DNA of 39,579 bases from Candidatus Sungiibacteriota bacterium (GTDB lineage: Bacteria > Patescibacteriota > Minisyncoccia > Sungbacterales > HO2-52-23). A program made the translations under genes and the position numbers. Of the stretch, positions 20,342 to 27,735 are shown in pieces. Location of the stretch: contig JACPMG010000021.1 in NCBI GenBank assembly GCA_016186095.1, forward strand, positions 1 to 39,579, written 5' to 3'. Within the stretch, counting starts at the first letter, position 1; every line of letters begins with the position of its first letter. The notes beneath the pieces were generated by a model. It saw nothing but the letters and a program-made list of their open reading frames with translations. It searched no databases and had not been told where the DNA came from.

Positions 20342-22809
20342 CAACACTTCTTGATCTGTTGAAATCTTTTCAAGATCGCGGCGGCAAGACCGCTTTTGTG
20401 TATCGCACCGGCGTGCGGCGATTTACTTATTCCTACGGAGATCTTTACCAACTGTCTCTTAAGATGTCGCACTGGCTCCATTCCCAAGGAATTCAAGAAG
20501 GAGATCGCGTGGTTTTGTGGGCGCCCAATAGTCCTTGGTGGGCTGTGGCTTACTGGGGGATTTTGGCGCGGGGTGCGATTGTAGTGCCGGTTGATTTTGT
20601 TTCAGGCAAGGATCGGGCTTTGAGTATTGCCGATGCTTCGGAGAGTAAATTTATCATTCAGAGTCAGCAAAAGTTGGAAAAAGTTGATGCGGAAAACGCG
20701 GTCTTTATAGAGGACTTGGAGTATTTGATAAAAGATTTTCCGGAAACAGGGGAAGAAGTTAAAAAAACTCCGGAAGATATTGCCGAGATTGTTTTTACCT
20801 CCGGCACGACCGGAGATCCCAAAGGAGTCGTTTTGACTCACAAAAATATTCTTGCCAACATAGCGCAGCTTGAAAAACATATTTATTTTGATGAGCAATA
20901 TAATTTTCTTTCCGTCCTTCCGTTATCCCACATGTTTGAGCAGATGGCAGGATTTCTTGTGTCGCTTAGTCAAGGGGCAAAAATTGTCTATTTGCGAGTG
21001 CTGAAACCATCCGCGCTCATGGCGGCCCTGGCAGAGGAGGACATTTATACTCTTATTCTTGTGCCGCGTTTGCTTCTTGCTCTGAAAAATTCTATAGAGC
21101 GCAAATTTGAGAGCGCGCATTTGGGATCCATTTTCAGATGGTTGCAAAAGTTTGCACGTGGTAAGCCCGAATTTTTGCAAAAAATAATTTTTTATCCGGT
21201 GCGAAGAAGTTTCGGGAAAAACTTTAAATTTTTTGTATCGGGGGGCGCGGCGCTTGATCCGGAGCTTTTCAGCTTTTGGCAAAATATGGGTTTTTTGGCG
21301 CTGGAAGGATACGGGCTTACTGAGTGCTCCCCGGTGCTGGCCGCCAACCCGCTTGAGACACAAGTTGCCGGATCGGTGGGAAAACCGCTTGAAGGTATTG
21401 AGCTTAAAATTCTTGACGGGGAAATTTTTGCGCGAGGAGATAATATATTTCAAGGATATTGGCGAAACGCAAATGCCACACGCGAGATTTTTACCAAGGA
21501 TCGTTGGTTTAAAACCGGAGATCTGGGGACTATGGATAAAGAGGGCAACCTCTATATCAAAGGAAGAAGCAAAGATTTAATTGTGACCGGAGCCGGGGTA
21601 AATGTGTATCCTGACGACGTGGAAAATATTTTGAATAAAATTGAGGGAGTACAGGAGTCCTGCGTCCTTGGCATGGATACCGGCGAGGGCGAGGAGGTGC
21701 ATGCGGCGCTGTTGTTAAAACCCGGAGCGCCGAAGCCCGAAGATATAATTTTGCAGGCCAATGAGAGGCTGGACCCTACCCAGCGCATCACCGGATTTAG
21801 CGTTTGGCCCAAATTTGAATTTCCCAAGACCGCGACCATGAAAATTCAGAAATTTAGAGTAAAAGAGTTTCTCCAGACCAAGAGAGCGGCGCGCTTTCTC
21901 GGAGACGTTGATCATCTGATTGCCTTGATAGGTAAAGTAACCGCAAAAAATGCGGAAGAAATAAAAGAGGATTCACTTCTCGTTACTGATCTAGGCCTCA
22001 CCTCAATCGGTAGACTCGAGCTTGCGGGTTATATTGAGCAGGAGTTCCGGCTTGATTTGGAGGATACCGCTATCAAACAAAATACTAGCGTAGGCGATCT
22101 TCGCAAAATAATTCAGAAGCGCGAACGCTACGAAGAAAAAGATCACTTGAGAATGTGGACTAACTCACTCCCGATCAGAATTATTAGGACGATCGTGGAC
22201 TACTGTCTCCATATTCCGGTAAGGAAGTTTCTTATGGATACGACCATTGAGGGGGCCAAGGGCCTAGAAGAACTCAAGGGTCCGGCACTTTTTATTTCCA
22301 ACCATGTAAGCTTTTTTGACGCGGGAGTAATTATGTATGCGTTACCGTTTAAGATAAGGAGTCGGTTCGCCACCGCAGCGTGGGAAGAATTTTATTTTGC
22401 CAATGCGAAGACAATATTCCAAAAAACTCTTAAGCGGCTTCTATTTGAACATCACACCATTTTTTTTAACGCATTTATGATTTCGCAAGTAAGAGGTTTC
22501 AAAAAAACGCTGGAGTTTATGGGTAAATTGATCGACCGGAAAATAAACATCCTTTATTTTCCCGAAGGATCGCGGACGTGGGATGATAAGATGCTGCCGT
22601 TTGAGGCCGGGCTCGGCATCGTGGTAAAAGAATTAAAAGTGCCCGTGGTGCCGATAAAACTAAAAGGTCTCGAGAAAGTGCTTCCGCGGGGAGCGGCTTG
22701 GCCAAAGCGCGGGAGAGTATCGGTGACTTTTGGCCCGCCACTTTATTTCACCAAAGAGTCGCCGAGTCAAATTAACGAAATTTCGCGAAAGGCGGTTTTA
22801 AAGTTATAA
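20338..22809 (+). CDS. Trifunctional fusion: acyl-AMP ligase, acyl carrier domain, PlsC-type acyltransferase
   Basis: 823-aa fusion. Residues about 1-510: AMP-forming acyl ligase with P-loop TSGTTGDPKG (from residue 154), GYGLTECSPV, KTGDLG and GRSKDLIV...VYPDDVE. Residues about 525-600: carrier domain with LGLTSIGRLEL, Ser556 as the phosphopantetheine site. Residues about 610-823: glycerolipid acyltransferase with NHVSFFD (His656, Asp661) and FPEGSRT (near 741). The design would activate a fatty acid, load it on the built-in carrier and transfer it to an acceptor, resembling E. coli Aas extended by a carrier domain. No transmembrane transporter domain is present. Coupled to acpS by ATGA. Confidence 0.9.
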   Translation: MTTLLDLLKSFQDRGGKTAFVYRTGVRRFTYSYGDLYQLSLKMSHWLHSQGIQEGDRVVLWAPNSPWWAVAYWGILARGAIVVPVDFVSGKDRALSIADASESKFIIQSQQKLEKVDAENAVFIEDLEYLIKDFPETGEEVKKTPEDIAEIVFTSGTTGDPKGVVLTHKNILANIAQLEKHIYFDEQYNFLSVLPLSHMFEQMAGFLVSLSQGAKIVYLRVLKPSALMAALAEEDIYTLILVPRLLLALKNSIERKFESAHLGSIFRWLQKFARGKPEFLQKIIFYPVRRSFGKNFKFFVSGGAALDPELFSFWQNMGFLALEGYGLTECSPVLAANPLETQVAGSVGKPLEGIELKILDGEIFARGDNIFQGYWRNANATREIFTKDRWFKTGDLGTMDKEGNLYIKGRSKDLIVTGAGVNVYPDDVENILNKIEGVQESCVLGMDTGEGEEVHAALLLKPGAPKPEDIILQANERLDPTQRITGFSVWPKFEFPKTATMKIQKFRVKEFLQTKRAARFLGDVDHLIALIGKVTAKNAEEIKEDSLLVTDLGLTSIGRLELAGYIEQEFRLDLEDTAIKQNTSVGDLRKIIQKRERYEEKDHLRMWTNSLPIRIIRTIVDYCLHIPVRKFLMDTTIEGAKGLEELKGPALFISNHVSFFDAGVIMYALPFKIRSRFATAAWEEFYFANAKTIFQKTLKRLLFEHHTIFFNAFMISQVRGFKKTLEFMGKLIDRKINILYFPEGSRTWDDKMLPFEAGLGIVVKELKVPVVPIKLKGLEKVLPRGAAWPKRGRVSVTFGPPLYFTKESPSQINEISRKAVLKL

Positions 22810-22981
22810 ATTCATGGATTCCGTTAGGGGCCGCGGTTGCGTTATTTAAATAAAGATTTTATTTCGGGAAAAGGTCAATTTAAATCATATTGTAATATAG
22901 CTAACCGTGGGTTAATATAGGAGGAGTTCGTCTATGGGCTCTTTTATTTTTTTTTAAAATATCAGTAGGTACTCATTTTTC
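22810..22981. other. Intergenic region with seven-codon ORF
   Basis: AT-rich. A strong AGGAGGAG precedes ATG 22934 and a seven-residue ORF, MGSFIFF, ending in TAA within a nine-T run at 22957. It could be a leader peptide or a gene cut by an indel in the homopolymer. Nothing else recognisable. Confidence 0.35.
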
Positions 22982-23065
22982 GCCGGAGTAGCTCAGCCCC
23001 GACGCACTGCTGTATAATTTAAAAAGGTGAAGTCGGGGCTCCGACTAAACGTCGGAGCGGTAGAA

Positions 23066-23173
23066 CCTGCCCGCCATAGCCCGAGCCCCTTTAGTTCAGT
23101 GGCAGAACAGCGGTATCGTAAACCGCATACGTCAGTTCGATTCTGACAGGGGGCTAAGGCGATGGCAGGCGGG
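23066..23173. repeat. Inverted repeats framing tRNA-Thr
   Basis: CCTGCCCGCCATAGCC (23066-23081) and GGCGATGGCAGGCGGG (23158-23173) are complementary at 13 of 16 positions. Confidence 0.7.
23085..23155 (+). tRNA. tRNA-Thr (anticodon CGT)
   Basis: 71-nt cloverleaf: acceptor GCCCCTT/AGGGGGC, discriminator T, D-arm GTTC...GAAC, anticodon stem GCGGT/ACCGC with loop ATCGTAA (CGT), T-arm GTCAG TTCGATT CTGAC. Confidence 0.93.
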
Positions 23174-23236
23174 GCAACTCTTTCGTAAACATGTAAACAG
23201 TAGGTCGGTGGTTCAAATCCACTCTCCGGCTATTTC

Positions 23237-23339
23237 ATCCCTCACATAACTATGTGCATAATTCCCAGAGGATTCTCCTGTTCGTAGATTTTTTGGGCGA
23301 TATAAACAACAGAGATGTGCACAAGGTTATGTGAGGGAT
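23237..23339. repeat. 14-bp perfect inverted repeats upstream of prfB
   Basis: ATCCCTCACATAAC (23237-23250) and its exact reverse complement (23326-23339), with ATGTGCAT/ATGTGCAC continuing inward, enclose about 75 bp without a gene. The same CCCTCACWTAAC core frames tRNA-Glu at 11476-11611. Confidence 0.8.
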
Positions 23340-23372
23340 TCATTTTTTCCGTCAATGTGTTATACTCATTAT

Positions 23373-24468
23373 ATGGACGAATTGCGCGAGAAATTGCAGG
23401 CGTTGGAGAATAAAATCCGCGAGCTCGCGGACCGTCTTTGATATTGCAAAAAAGCGCGCGGAAATTTTAAGAATTGAGAGCGAGATGGCTTCCTCCGGCT
23501 TCTGGGAGGATAAAGCAAGAGCCGCCGGTCTTAGTCAGGAGCTCGCGCAGATGAAAAAGGAAGTAGAGCGCTGGAGCAAATTGGCCGAGGAGGCCAAGAT
23601 GCTGACCGAACTCATGCTGGCCGCCGCCGAAGATGAAGATTTGAGCCAAGAGATCAACGAGCGGGCGGATTTTTTAGAAAGAGAAATAAAGACGGTTGAA
23701 TTTGAGCTTTTTTTCTCCGGCAAGTACGATAAGGGCAACGCGGTTTTGTCGGTTTACGCCGGAGCCGGGGGTAAAGACGCTGAAGACTGGGCCGCGCTTT
23801 TATTGAGAATGTACAGCCGGTTTGGCGAAAATAAGGGATGGAAGACCAAAATTATTCATGAGCACTGGGGCGAATATAACGGGCCTGCGGGGTGGGGAAT
23901 TAAGAACGCCACTATCTTAATAGAAGCGCCTCACGCCTATGGGTATTTAAAAAAAGAGTCAGGAGTGCATAGATTAGTACGAATTTCACCATTTTCTTCG
24001 CAATCGCTCCGTCATACCTCTTTTGTTTTGGTTGATGTGATGCCGGAGTTTGTGGCTCCCGAGGAAGTAGAAATAAAACCGGAAGATTTAAAAATTGATT
24101 TTTTCCGCTCCTCTGGTCCGGGAGGGCAAAATGTAAACAAACGTGAGACTGCGGTACGCATTACCCATCTTCCCACCGGAATTCAGGTTGCCTCGCAGGT
24201 TGAGCGTACGCAGGAGCGCAATCGCGAACTGGCCCTGGAGCTTTTGCGCTCAAGGATATATAGATTTAAACTTGAGCAACAGGAAAAAGAGCGACAAGGC
24301 GTGCGGAAAGAAAAAGTCGCGATTGAATGGGGATCGCAAATCCGTTCCTACGTCATGCATCCCTACCAGATGGTAAAAGACCACCGCACCGAAATTGAAA
24401 CTTCTAATATAGATGCGGTACTGGACGGGGAGTTGGATGAATTTATTGAAGCAGAAATAAAGGTATAA
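23373..24468 (+). CDS. prfB: Peptide chain release factor 2 with programmed +1 frameshift
   Basis: RF2 reads UAA and UGA stops. ATG 23373 opens a 22-codon frame ending CGT-CTT-TGA (TGA at 23439-23441). A +1 shift at CTT-T gives DIAKKRAEILRIESEM and the rest of RF2, for 364 residues in total, the family's usual length. Seen: the SPF stop-recognition motif in RISPFSSQS and GGQ in SGPGGQNVNKRETAVR. The classical AGGGGG stimulator upstream of CTTTGA is not obvious. A -10-like TATACT (23361) precedes the ATG. The frameshift autoregulates RF2 and shows that UGA is a stop codon in this organism. Confidence 0.93.
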
Positions 24469-24890
24469 GTTATAGGGTATAAGTTATCAGTTTGTGGCTA
24501 ACTTTACGGATCTTAAAGTATGGCAAGCAGCACATAGATTTATTCTGGCCGTTTATCAAATAACCAGAAAGTTTCCAATCGATGAAAAGTATGCCTTGGT
24601 TCAGCAACTGCGACGTGCCGCTGTATCAGTGGCTGCGAATATCGCTGAGGGTAGCAAACGGCGCTCTCTGAAGGATAAGATCCATTTTTACAACATTTCA
24701 GACACTTCTTTAGAAGAGGTTAAGTATTACTTGATTTTGAGCCGTGATCTTTCCTACTATTCTATGAGCGAGTACGAAACTTTAATTAAAGACGCGGAGG
24801 AGGTGGGCCGAATGCTCTCAGGACTAATTGGCTCGCTTAGGAAGTAAAGTTTTCGGTTAGAACTTATACCTTAAATCTTATAACTTATAT
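24463..24890. repeat. AT-rich inverted repeats flanking the four-helix-bundle gene
   Basis: Left TATAAGTTATAGGGTATAAG (24463-24482) and right AACTTATACC...TTATAACTTATA (24861-24889) are inverted relative to each other. They frame the 117-aa gene between prfB and ftsE. Confidence 0.6.
24494..24847 (+). CDS. Four-helix-bundle protein (S23 / 23S rRNA intervening-sequence type)
   Basis: 117-aa cytosolic protein: FTDLKVWQAAHRFILAVY at the start, FPIDEKYALVQQLRRAAVSVAANIAEGS in the middle (family signature) and SLEEVKYYLILSRDL. Members were first found inside 23S rRNA intervening sequences and are also common as stand-alone genes, often near mobile DNA; function unknown. It starts with GTG without a visible Shine-Dalgarno. 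The gene is framed by AT-rich inverted repeats and interrupts the prfB-ftsEX order, which suggests insertion. Confidence 0.9.
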   Translation: MANFTDLKVWQAAHRFILAVYQITRKFPIDEKYALVQQLRRAAVSVAANIAEGSKRRSLKDKIHFYNISDTSLEEVKYYLILSRDLSYYSMSEYETLIKDAEEVGRMLSGLIGSLRK

Positions 24891-24895
24891 CTGAT

Positions 24896-25576
24896 ATGAT
24901 TTTTTTCGATAACATCTCCAAAATCTATAATCATAGTTCCGTGGCGTTGAAAAACGTCACCCTTCGCATAAAGCCTAAAGAATTTATCTCACTAGTGGGT
25001 TCATCCGGCGCGGGCAAAACAACGCTTCTGAAACTTCTCATCCGTGAGGAGGAGCCGAGCGACGGCCGTATTTTTCTTGACGGGCTGGAGGTGACCGCAG
25101 TACCCAAAGAAAATCTCCACCATCTGCGGCGCAGGATCGGCACCGTGTTCCAAGATTATAAACTGCTTCCCCTGAAAACGGCTTTTGAGAATGTGGCGTT
25201 TGCCATGGAAGCATCCGGCAGACGCGATGATGAGATACAAGAAGACGTTCCGCAGGTGCTAAGCCTGGTTGGACTTGGGGATAAGATCAATAATTTTCCG
25301 CATCAGCTCTCCGGTGGGGAAAAACAGAGAGTGGCTATTGCACGCGCCCTAGTCAATCGGCCCGATGTCATTCTGGCCGATGAGCCTACGGGCAATCTTG
25401 ACCCCATCAATACGTGGGAGATCATAAAACTTCTGCAAAAAATAAATGAGCTGGGGACGATTGTGGTTTTGGCCACGCATGACAAAGAAATAATTAACGC
25501 CATTGATAAGAGGGTGATAGTGCTGGACAATGGGGCGATTATTAGCGATAAAGAAAAGGGGAAATATTTGGTCTAG
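24896..25576 (+). CDS. ftsE: Cell division ATP-binding protein FtsE
   Basis: 226-aa ABC ATPase that, with FtsX, activates septal peptidoglycan hydrolysis during division. Walker [14 protein letters not shown] (residues about 37-49), Q-loop [10 protein letters not shown], signature [15 protein letters not shown], Walker [14 protein letters not shown], switch His ATHD. The start ATG lacks a clear Shine-Dalgarno and follows the AT-rich repeat. The ftsX ATG comes 12 bp after its stop, so the two form an operon. Confidence 0.95.
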   Translation: MIFFDNISKIYNHSSVALKNVTLRIKPKEFISLVGSSGAGKTTLLKLLIREEEPSDGRIFLDGLEVTAVPKENLHHLRRRIGTVFQDYKLLPLKTAFENVAFAMEASGRRDDEIQEDVPQVLSLVGLGDKINNFPHQLSGGEKQRVAIARALVNRPDVILADEPTGNLDPINTWEIIKLLQKINELGTIVVLATHDKEIINAIDKRVIVLDNGAIISDKEKGKYLV

Positions 25577-25588
25577 GCGGCTACTTAC

Positions 25589-26497
25589 ATGTTAAAAATT
25601 ACACTGAAGCGCATTGTAAAATACGGCTATCTAAGTTTTCAGAGAAATGGTTGGCTTTCCACCGCCACGATTTTGGTGATGTCTTTGGCGCTTTTTGTTC
25701 TGGGAAATTTAATATTTTTGGGGGCGTTGGCTAATACCGTTCTTGTCGCGTTGGAGTCGAAGATAGACATGAGCGTCTATTTCATGCCGGATGCCGAAGA
25801 GCAGAATATTTTCGCGGTCAAAAAAGAAATCGAATCGCTCGCCGATGTCGCGGAGGTCTCTTATGTTTCCAAGAACGAGGCCTTGACGGATTTTCGAGCG
25901 CGACATAGCGCCAATGCCGTCATCGTCAGTGCCCTTGAGGAGCTTGATGGAAATCCTTTGGAGGCAAGCTTAAATATCAAGGCGCGCGACCCGTCCAATT
26001 ACGCGTCTATCAGTAATTTTCTTTTGGATAAAAATTATCCGGTCGTGGACAAGATAAATTATTTTGAGAATCAAAAAGTGATTGATCGCCTCGGCGCGGT
26101 GTTGGGGACGGTGCGCGGATCCGGAGTCCTACTCGCAGTTTTTCTGGCCTTCGTAGCTATACTGGTGGCCTTCAACACGGTGCGTCTGGCAATCTACACC
26201 ATGCGGGAGGAGATTGGGATCATGCGTCTGGTGGGTGCTGCGCAATGGTTTATACGCGGGCCGTTTTTGGTGAGCGGAGTAATATATGGAAGTATTGCCG
26301 CCGCGGCGGTTACCTTATTTTTTTTCCCGCTCGCTTGGTTTGCTTCACCCAGACTAACTTTGCTTGTGCCAAACTTTGATCTCTTTCAGTACTTTCTCTC
26401 AAACTTTTTTGAGTTTTTCCTTATAATGCTTTTTTCCGGCGTGGCCCTGGGCGTTGTTTCCAGCTTAATAGCCATCCGGAGGTATTTGAAAATATAA
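25589..26497 (+). CDS. ftsX: Cell division permease-like protein FtsX
   Basis: 302-aa membrane protein: cytoplasmic N-terminus, TM1 (about residues 22-48), a large extracellular loop (about 50-165), and three C-terminal membrane segments (about 175-200, 220-245 and 265-290). The motif TMREEIGIMRLVGA is typical for the FtsX/MacB permease fold. Partner of FtsE; the loop recruits peptidoglycan hydrolases or their adaptors. A terminator follows. Confidence 0.94.
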   Translation: MLKITLKRIVKYGYLSFQRNGWLSTATILVMSLALFVLGNLIFLGALANTVLVALESKIDMSVYFMPDAEEQNIFAVKKEIESLADVAEVSYVSKNEALTDFRARHSANAVIVSALEELDGNPLEASLNIKARDPSNYASISNFLLDKNYPVVDKINYFENQKVIDRLGAVLGTVRGSGVLLAVFLAFVAILVAFNTVRLAIYTMREEIGIMRLVGAAQWFIRGPFLVSGVIYGSIAAAAVTLFFFPLAWFASPRLTLLVPNFDLFQYFLSNFFEFFLIMLFSGVALGVVSSLIAIRRYLKI

Positions 26498-26527
26498 GCT
26501 TGATTTTTCTCAATTTTGCGCTATGAT

Positions 26528-26551
26528 AAAAACGCCTGATAGGGCGTTTTT
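26528..26551 (+). terminator. Rho-independent terminator after ftsX
   Basis: AAAAACGCC-TGATAG-GGCGTTTTT, nine-bp stem; tRNA-Gln starts seven bases later. Confidence 0.85.
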
Positions 26552-26558
26552 AAGTTAT

Positions 26559-26629
26559 TCCGGGGTCTGCTAATGGTAGGCATCGTGACTCTGAATCACG
26601 CAATCTTGGTTCGAATCCAAGCCCCGGAG
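26559..26629 (+). tRNA. tRNA-Gln (anticodon CTG)
   Basis: 71-nt cloverleaf: acceptor TCCGGGG/CCCCGGA, discriminator G, anticodon stem CGTGA/TCACG with loop CTCTGAA (CTG), T-arm CTTGG TTCGAAT CCAAG. The 3' end continues into the repeat GTCCTTCGACAAGCTCAGGA. Confidence 0.94.
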
Positions 26630-26667
26630 TCCTTCGACAAGCTCAGGACCCCCTAGTGAAAAATATT

Positions 26668-26940
26668 ATGTATTATGTCTATATTCTTCTTTGCGACCAG
26701 AAAACTTTTTATGTGGGAATGACGGATAATCTGGAAAGAAGATTATTGCAGCATCAAAGAAAAGAGTCCCCATATACCAAAAAGTTTTCTGAAGCTGTAG
26801 TTGTATACAAAGAGAATTTTACTAATTTTGTTAGTGCCGAAAATAGGGAACTGCAGCTGAAGAAATGGAGTATCGCAAAGAAGAAGGCTTTGATATCCGG
26901 TAATATAAATTTGTTACGTAGGTTAAGTAGGGGGTCCTGA
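26668..26940 (+). CDS. GIY-YIG nuclease domain protein, 90 aa
   Basis: Single-domain GIY-YIG protein: MYYVYILLCDQKTFYVGMTDN with Y-V-G as second motif, the Arg in LERRLLQH, the Glu in AENRELQLKKW. ATG 26668 is preferred over GTG 26656 because the family starts with M-Y-Y-V-Y. Its last codons and stop lie within the right inverted repeat of the unit. It lies between the intact tRNA-Gln and a shortened tRNA-Gln copy. Confidence 0.88.
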   Translation: MYYVYILLCDQKTFYVGMTDNLERRLLQHQRKESPYTKKFSEAVVVYKENFTNFVSAENRELQLKKWSIAKKKALISGNINLLRRLSRGS

Positions 26941-26955
26941 GATTGGCGATGATAG

Positions 26956-27006
26956 TCCGGGATGGGTGAAAATGGTGAGCTTGCCGAATCCATCCAAGTC
27001 CCGGAG
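26956..27006 (+). pseudogene. Shortened tRNA-Gln-like sequence, 51 nt
   Basis: Acceptor strands TCCGGGA (26956-26962) and TCCCGGA (26999-27005) plus G pair perfectly. A D-arm-like GGGTGAAAATGGTGAGC leads directly to a T-arm-like CCGAATCCATCC. The anticodon arm is missing. Confidence 0.6.
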
Positions 27007-27067
27007 TCCTTCGACAAGGCTACGGAATAGTAAATTATGCATTAGGATATAATAAATTCATCTTCTT

Positions 27068-27649
27068 ATGAAACGTAGATTATGGCTGGGGTTAGCGCTG
27101 GGACTTGTGGTGACCGCGCTCTATATTGTACGCCGTCCGCTGCAGGAAGTAGGCGTTCCTTTTGATCCTTATGTCGCCGCGCTCATCGCGATTCCGGTTG
27201 TTTTGCTTACGCTCCGGAAAATCTCTTTGGCGGATATGGGGATTATCAGTTTAGGGAGCCCGGCGTACGGACTATTTTTCGTGTTGCTTCTCCCGGGCAT
27301 TTTATATCTGCGCCTACGGCTTATGGGAATACCGTTTGAGTTGGCGCCATACGCCTCCTCACTCGTCATCGGCTCTTTGGCGGAGGAATTTTTCTTCCGG
27401 GGATATCTGCAGAAAGATTTTGAAAAGGATTCCAATAGAGCGGTGAGCTTTATCCTTACGAACGTACTTTTTACTTTGGTTCACATTGTGAAAGGTTATA
27501 GTTTGCTCCCGTCGTTGGTGATCTTCGTCGTAGGATTTTATTTCAGCTTTGCGCGTCATGAAAAAGGTGGCGGCGCGCTTGTCTATCCGATGGCAGCCCA
27601 TGTCCTCTACAATATTGTTGTTTCTTCAATGCCGCGAGTGGGCAGCTAG
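27068..27649 (+). CDS. CPBP family intramembrane glutamic endopeptidase
   Basis: 193-aa polytopic membrane protease (CAAX/Abi family). Motif 1 LAEEFFFRGYLQ (EExxxR), motif 2 FTLVHI (FxxxH), motif 3 MAAHVLYNIV (HxxxN). Six or so hydrophobic segments. Bacterial members take part in peptide maturation, bacteriocin self-immunity or regulated proteolysis; the substrate here is unknown. No Shine-Dalgarno is evident at the ATG. Confidence 0.9.
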   Translation: MKRRLWLGLALGLVVTALYIVRRPLQEVGVPFDPYVAALIAIPVVLLTLRKISLADMGIISLGSPAYGLFFVLLLPGILYLRLRLMGIPFELAPYASSLVIGSLAEEFFFRGYLQKDFEKDSNRAVSFILTNVLFTLVHIVKGYSLLPSLVIFVVGFYFSFARHEKGGGALVYPMAAHVLYNIVVSSMPRVGS

Positions 27650-27735
27650 TCCGTTCAGAGCGTTTTTATTGAGTTTAGGGATTGAACCAGGTAAGATTTA
27701 TAAGATATAAATTAAGATATCTATAAATAAACATT

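Larger units (their letters stand above)
22982..23231 (+). pseudogene. Split tRNA-Thr enclosing an intact tRNA-Thr(CGT)
   Basis: 5' piece GCCGGAGTAGCTCAG (22982-22996) pairs perfectly with 3' strand CTCCGGC (23224-23230; discriminator T). A first insert in the D-loop (CCCCGAC...GTCGGGG and CTCCGAC...GTCGGAG hairpins, 22997-23057) is followed by CGGTAGAAC, then a second insert (about 23066-23173) holding the intact tRNA-Thr. Then come the anticodon region CTCTTTCGTAA with an extra 8-nt ACATGTAA, and T-arm GGTGG TTCAAAT CCACT. The readable anticodon is CGT, as in the inner gene. Confidence 0.7.
26623..27018. mobile_element. GIY-YIG unit with tRNA-end direct repeats
   Basis: The 19-bp direct repeat CCCGGAGTCCTTCGACAAG occurs at 26623-26641 (3' end of tRNA-Gln plus flank) and at 27000-27018. 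Inside it a GIY-YIG gene is framed by 14-bp perfect inverted repeats, CTCAGGACCCCCTA (26642-26655) and TAGGGGGTCCTGAG (26928-26941). A 51-nt shortened tRNA-Gln-like sequence sits before the right repeat. This has the layout of a small element integrated at a tRNA 3' end. Confidence 0.6.

Noticed and set aside
23437-23445. UGA recoded as an amino acid, as in some CPR lineages
   Set aside because: prfB is present and needs the frameshift to pass TGA; other genes such as acpS and msrA end at normal TGA or TAA positions.
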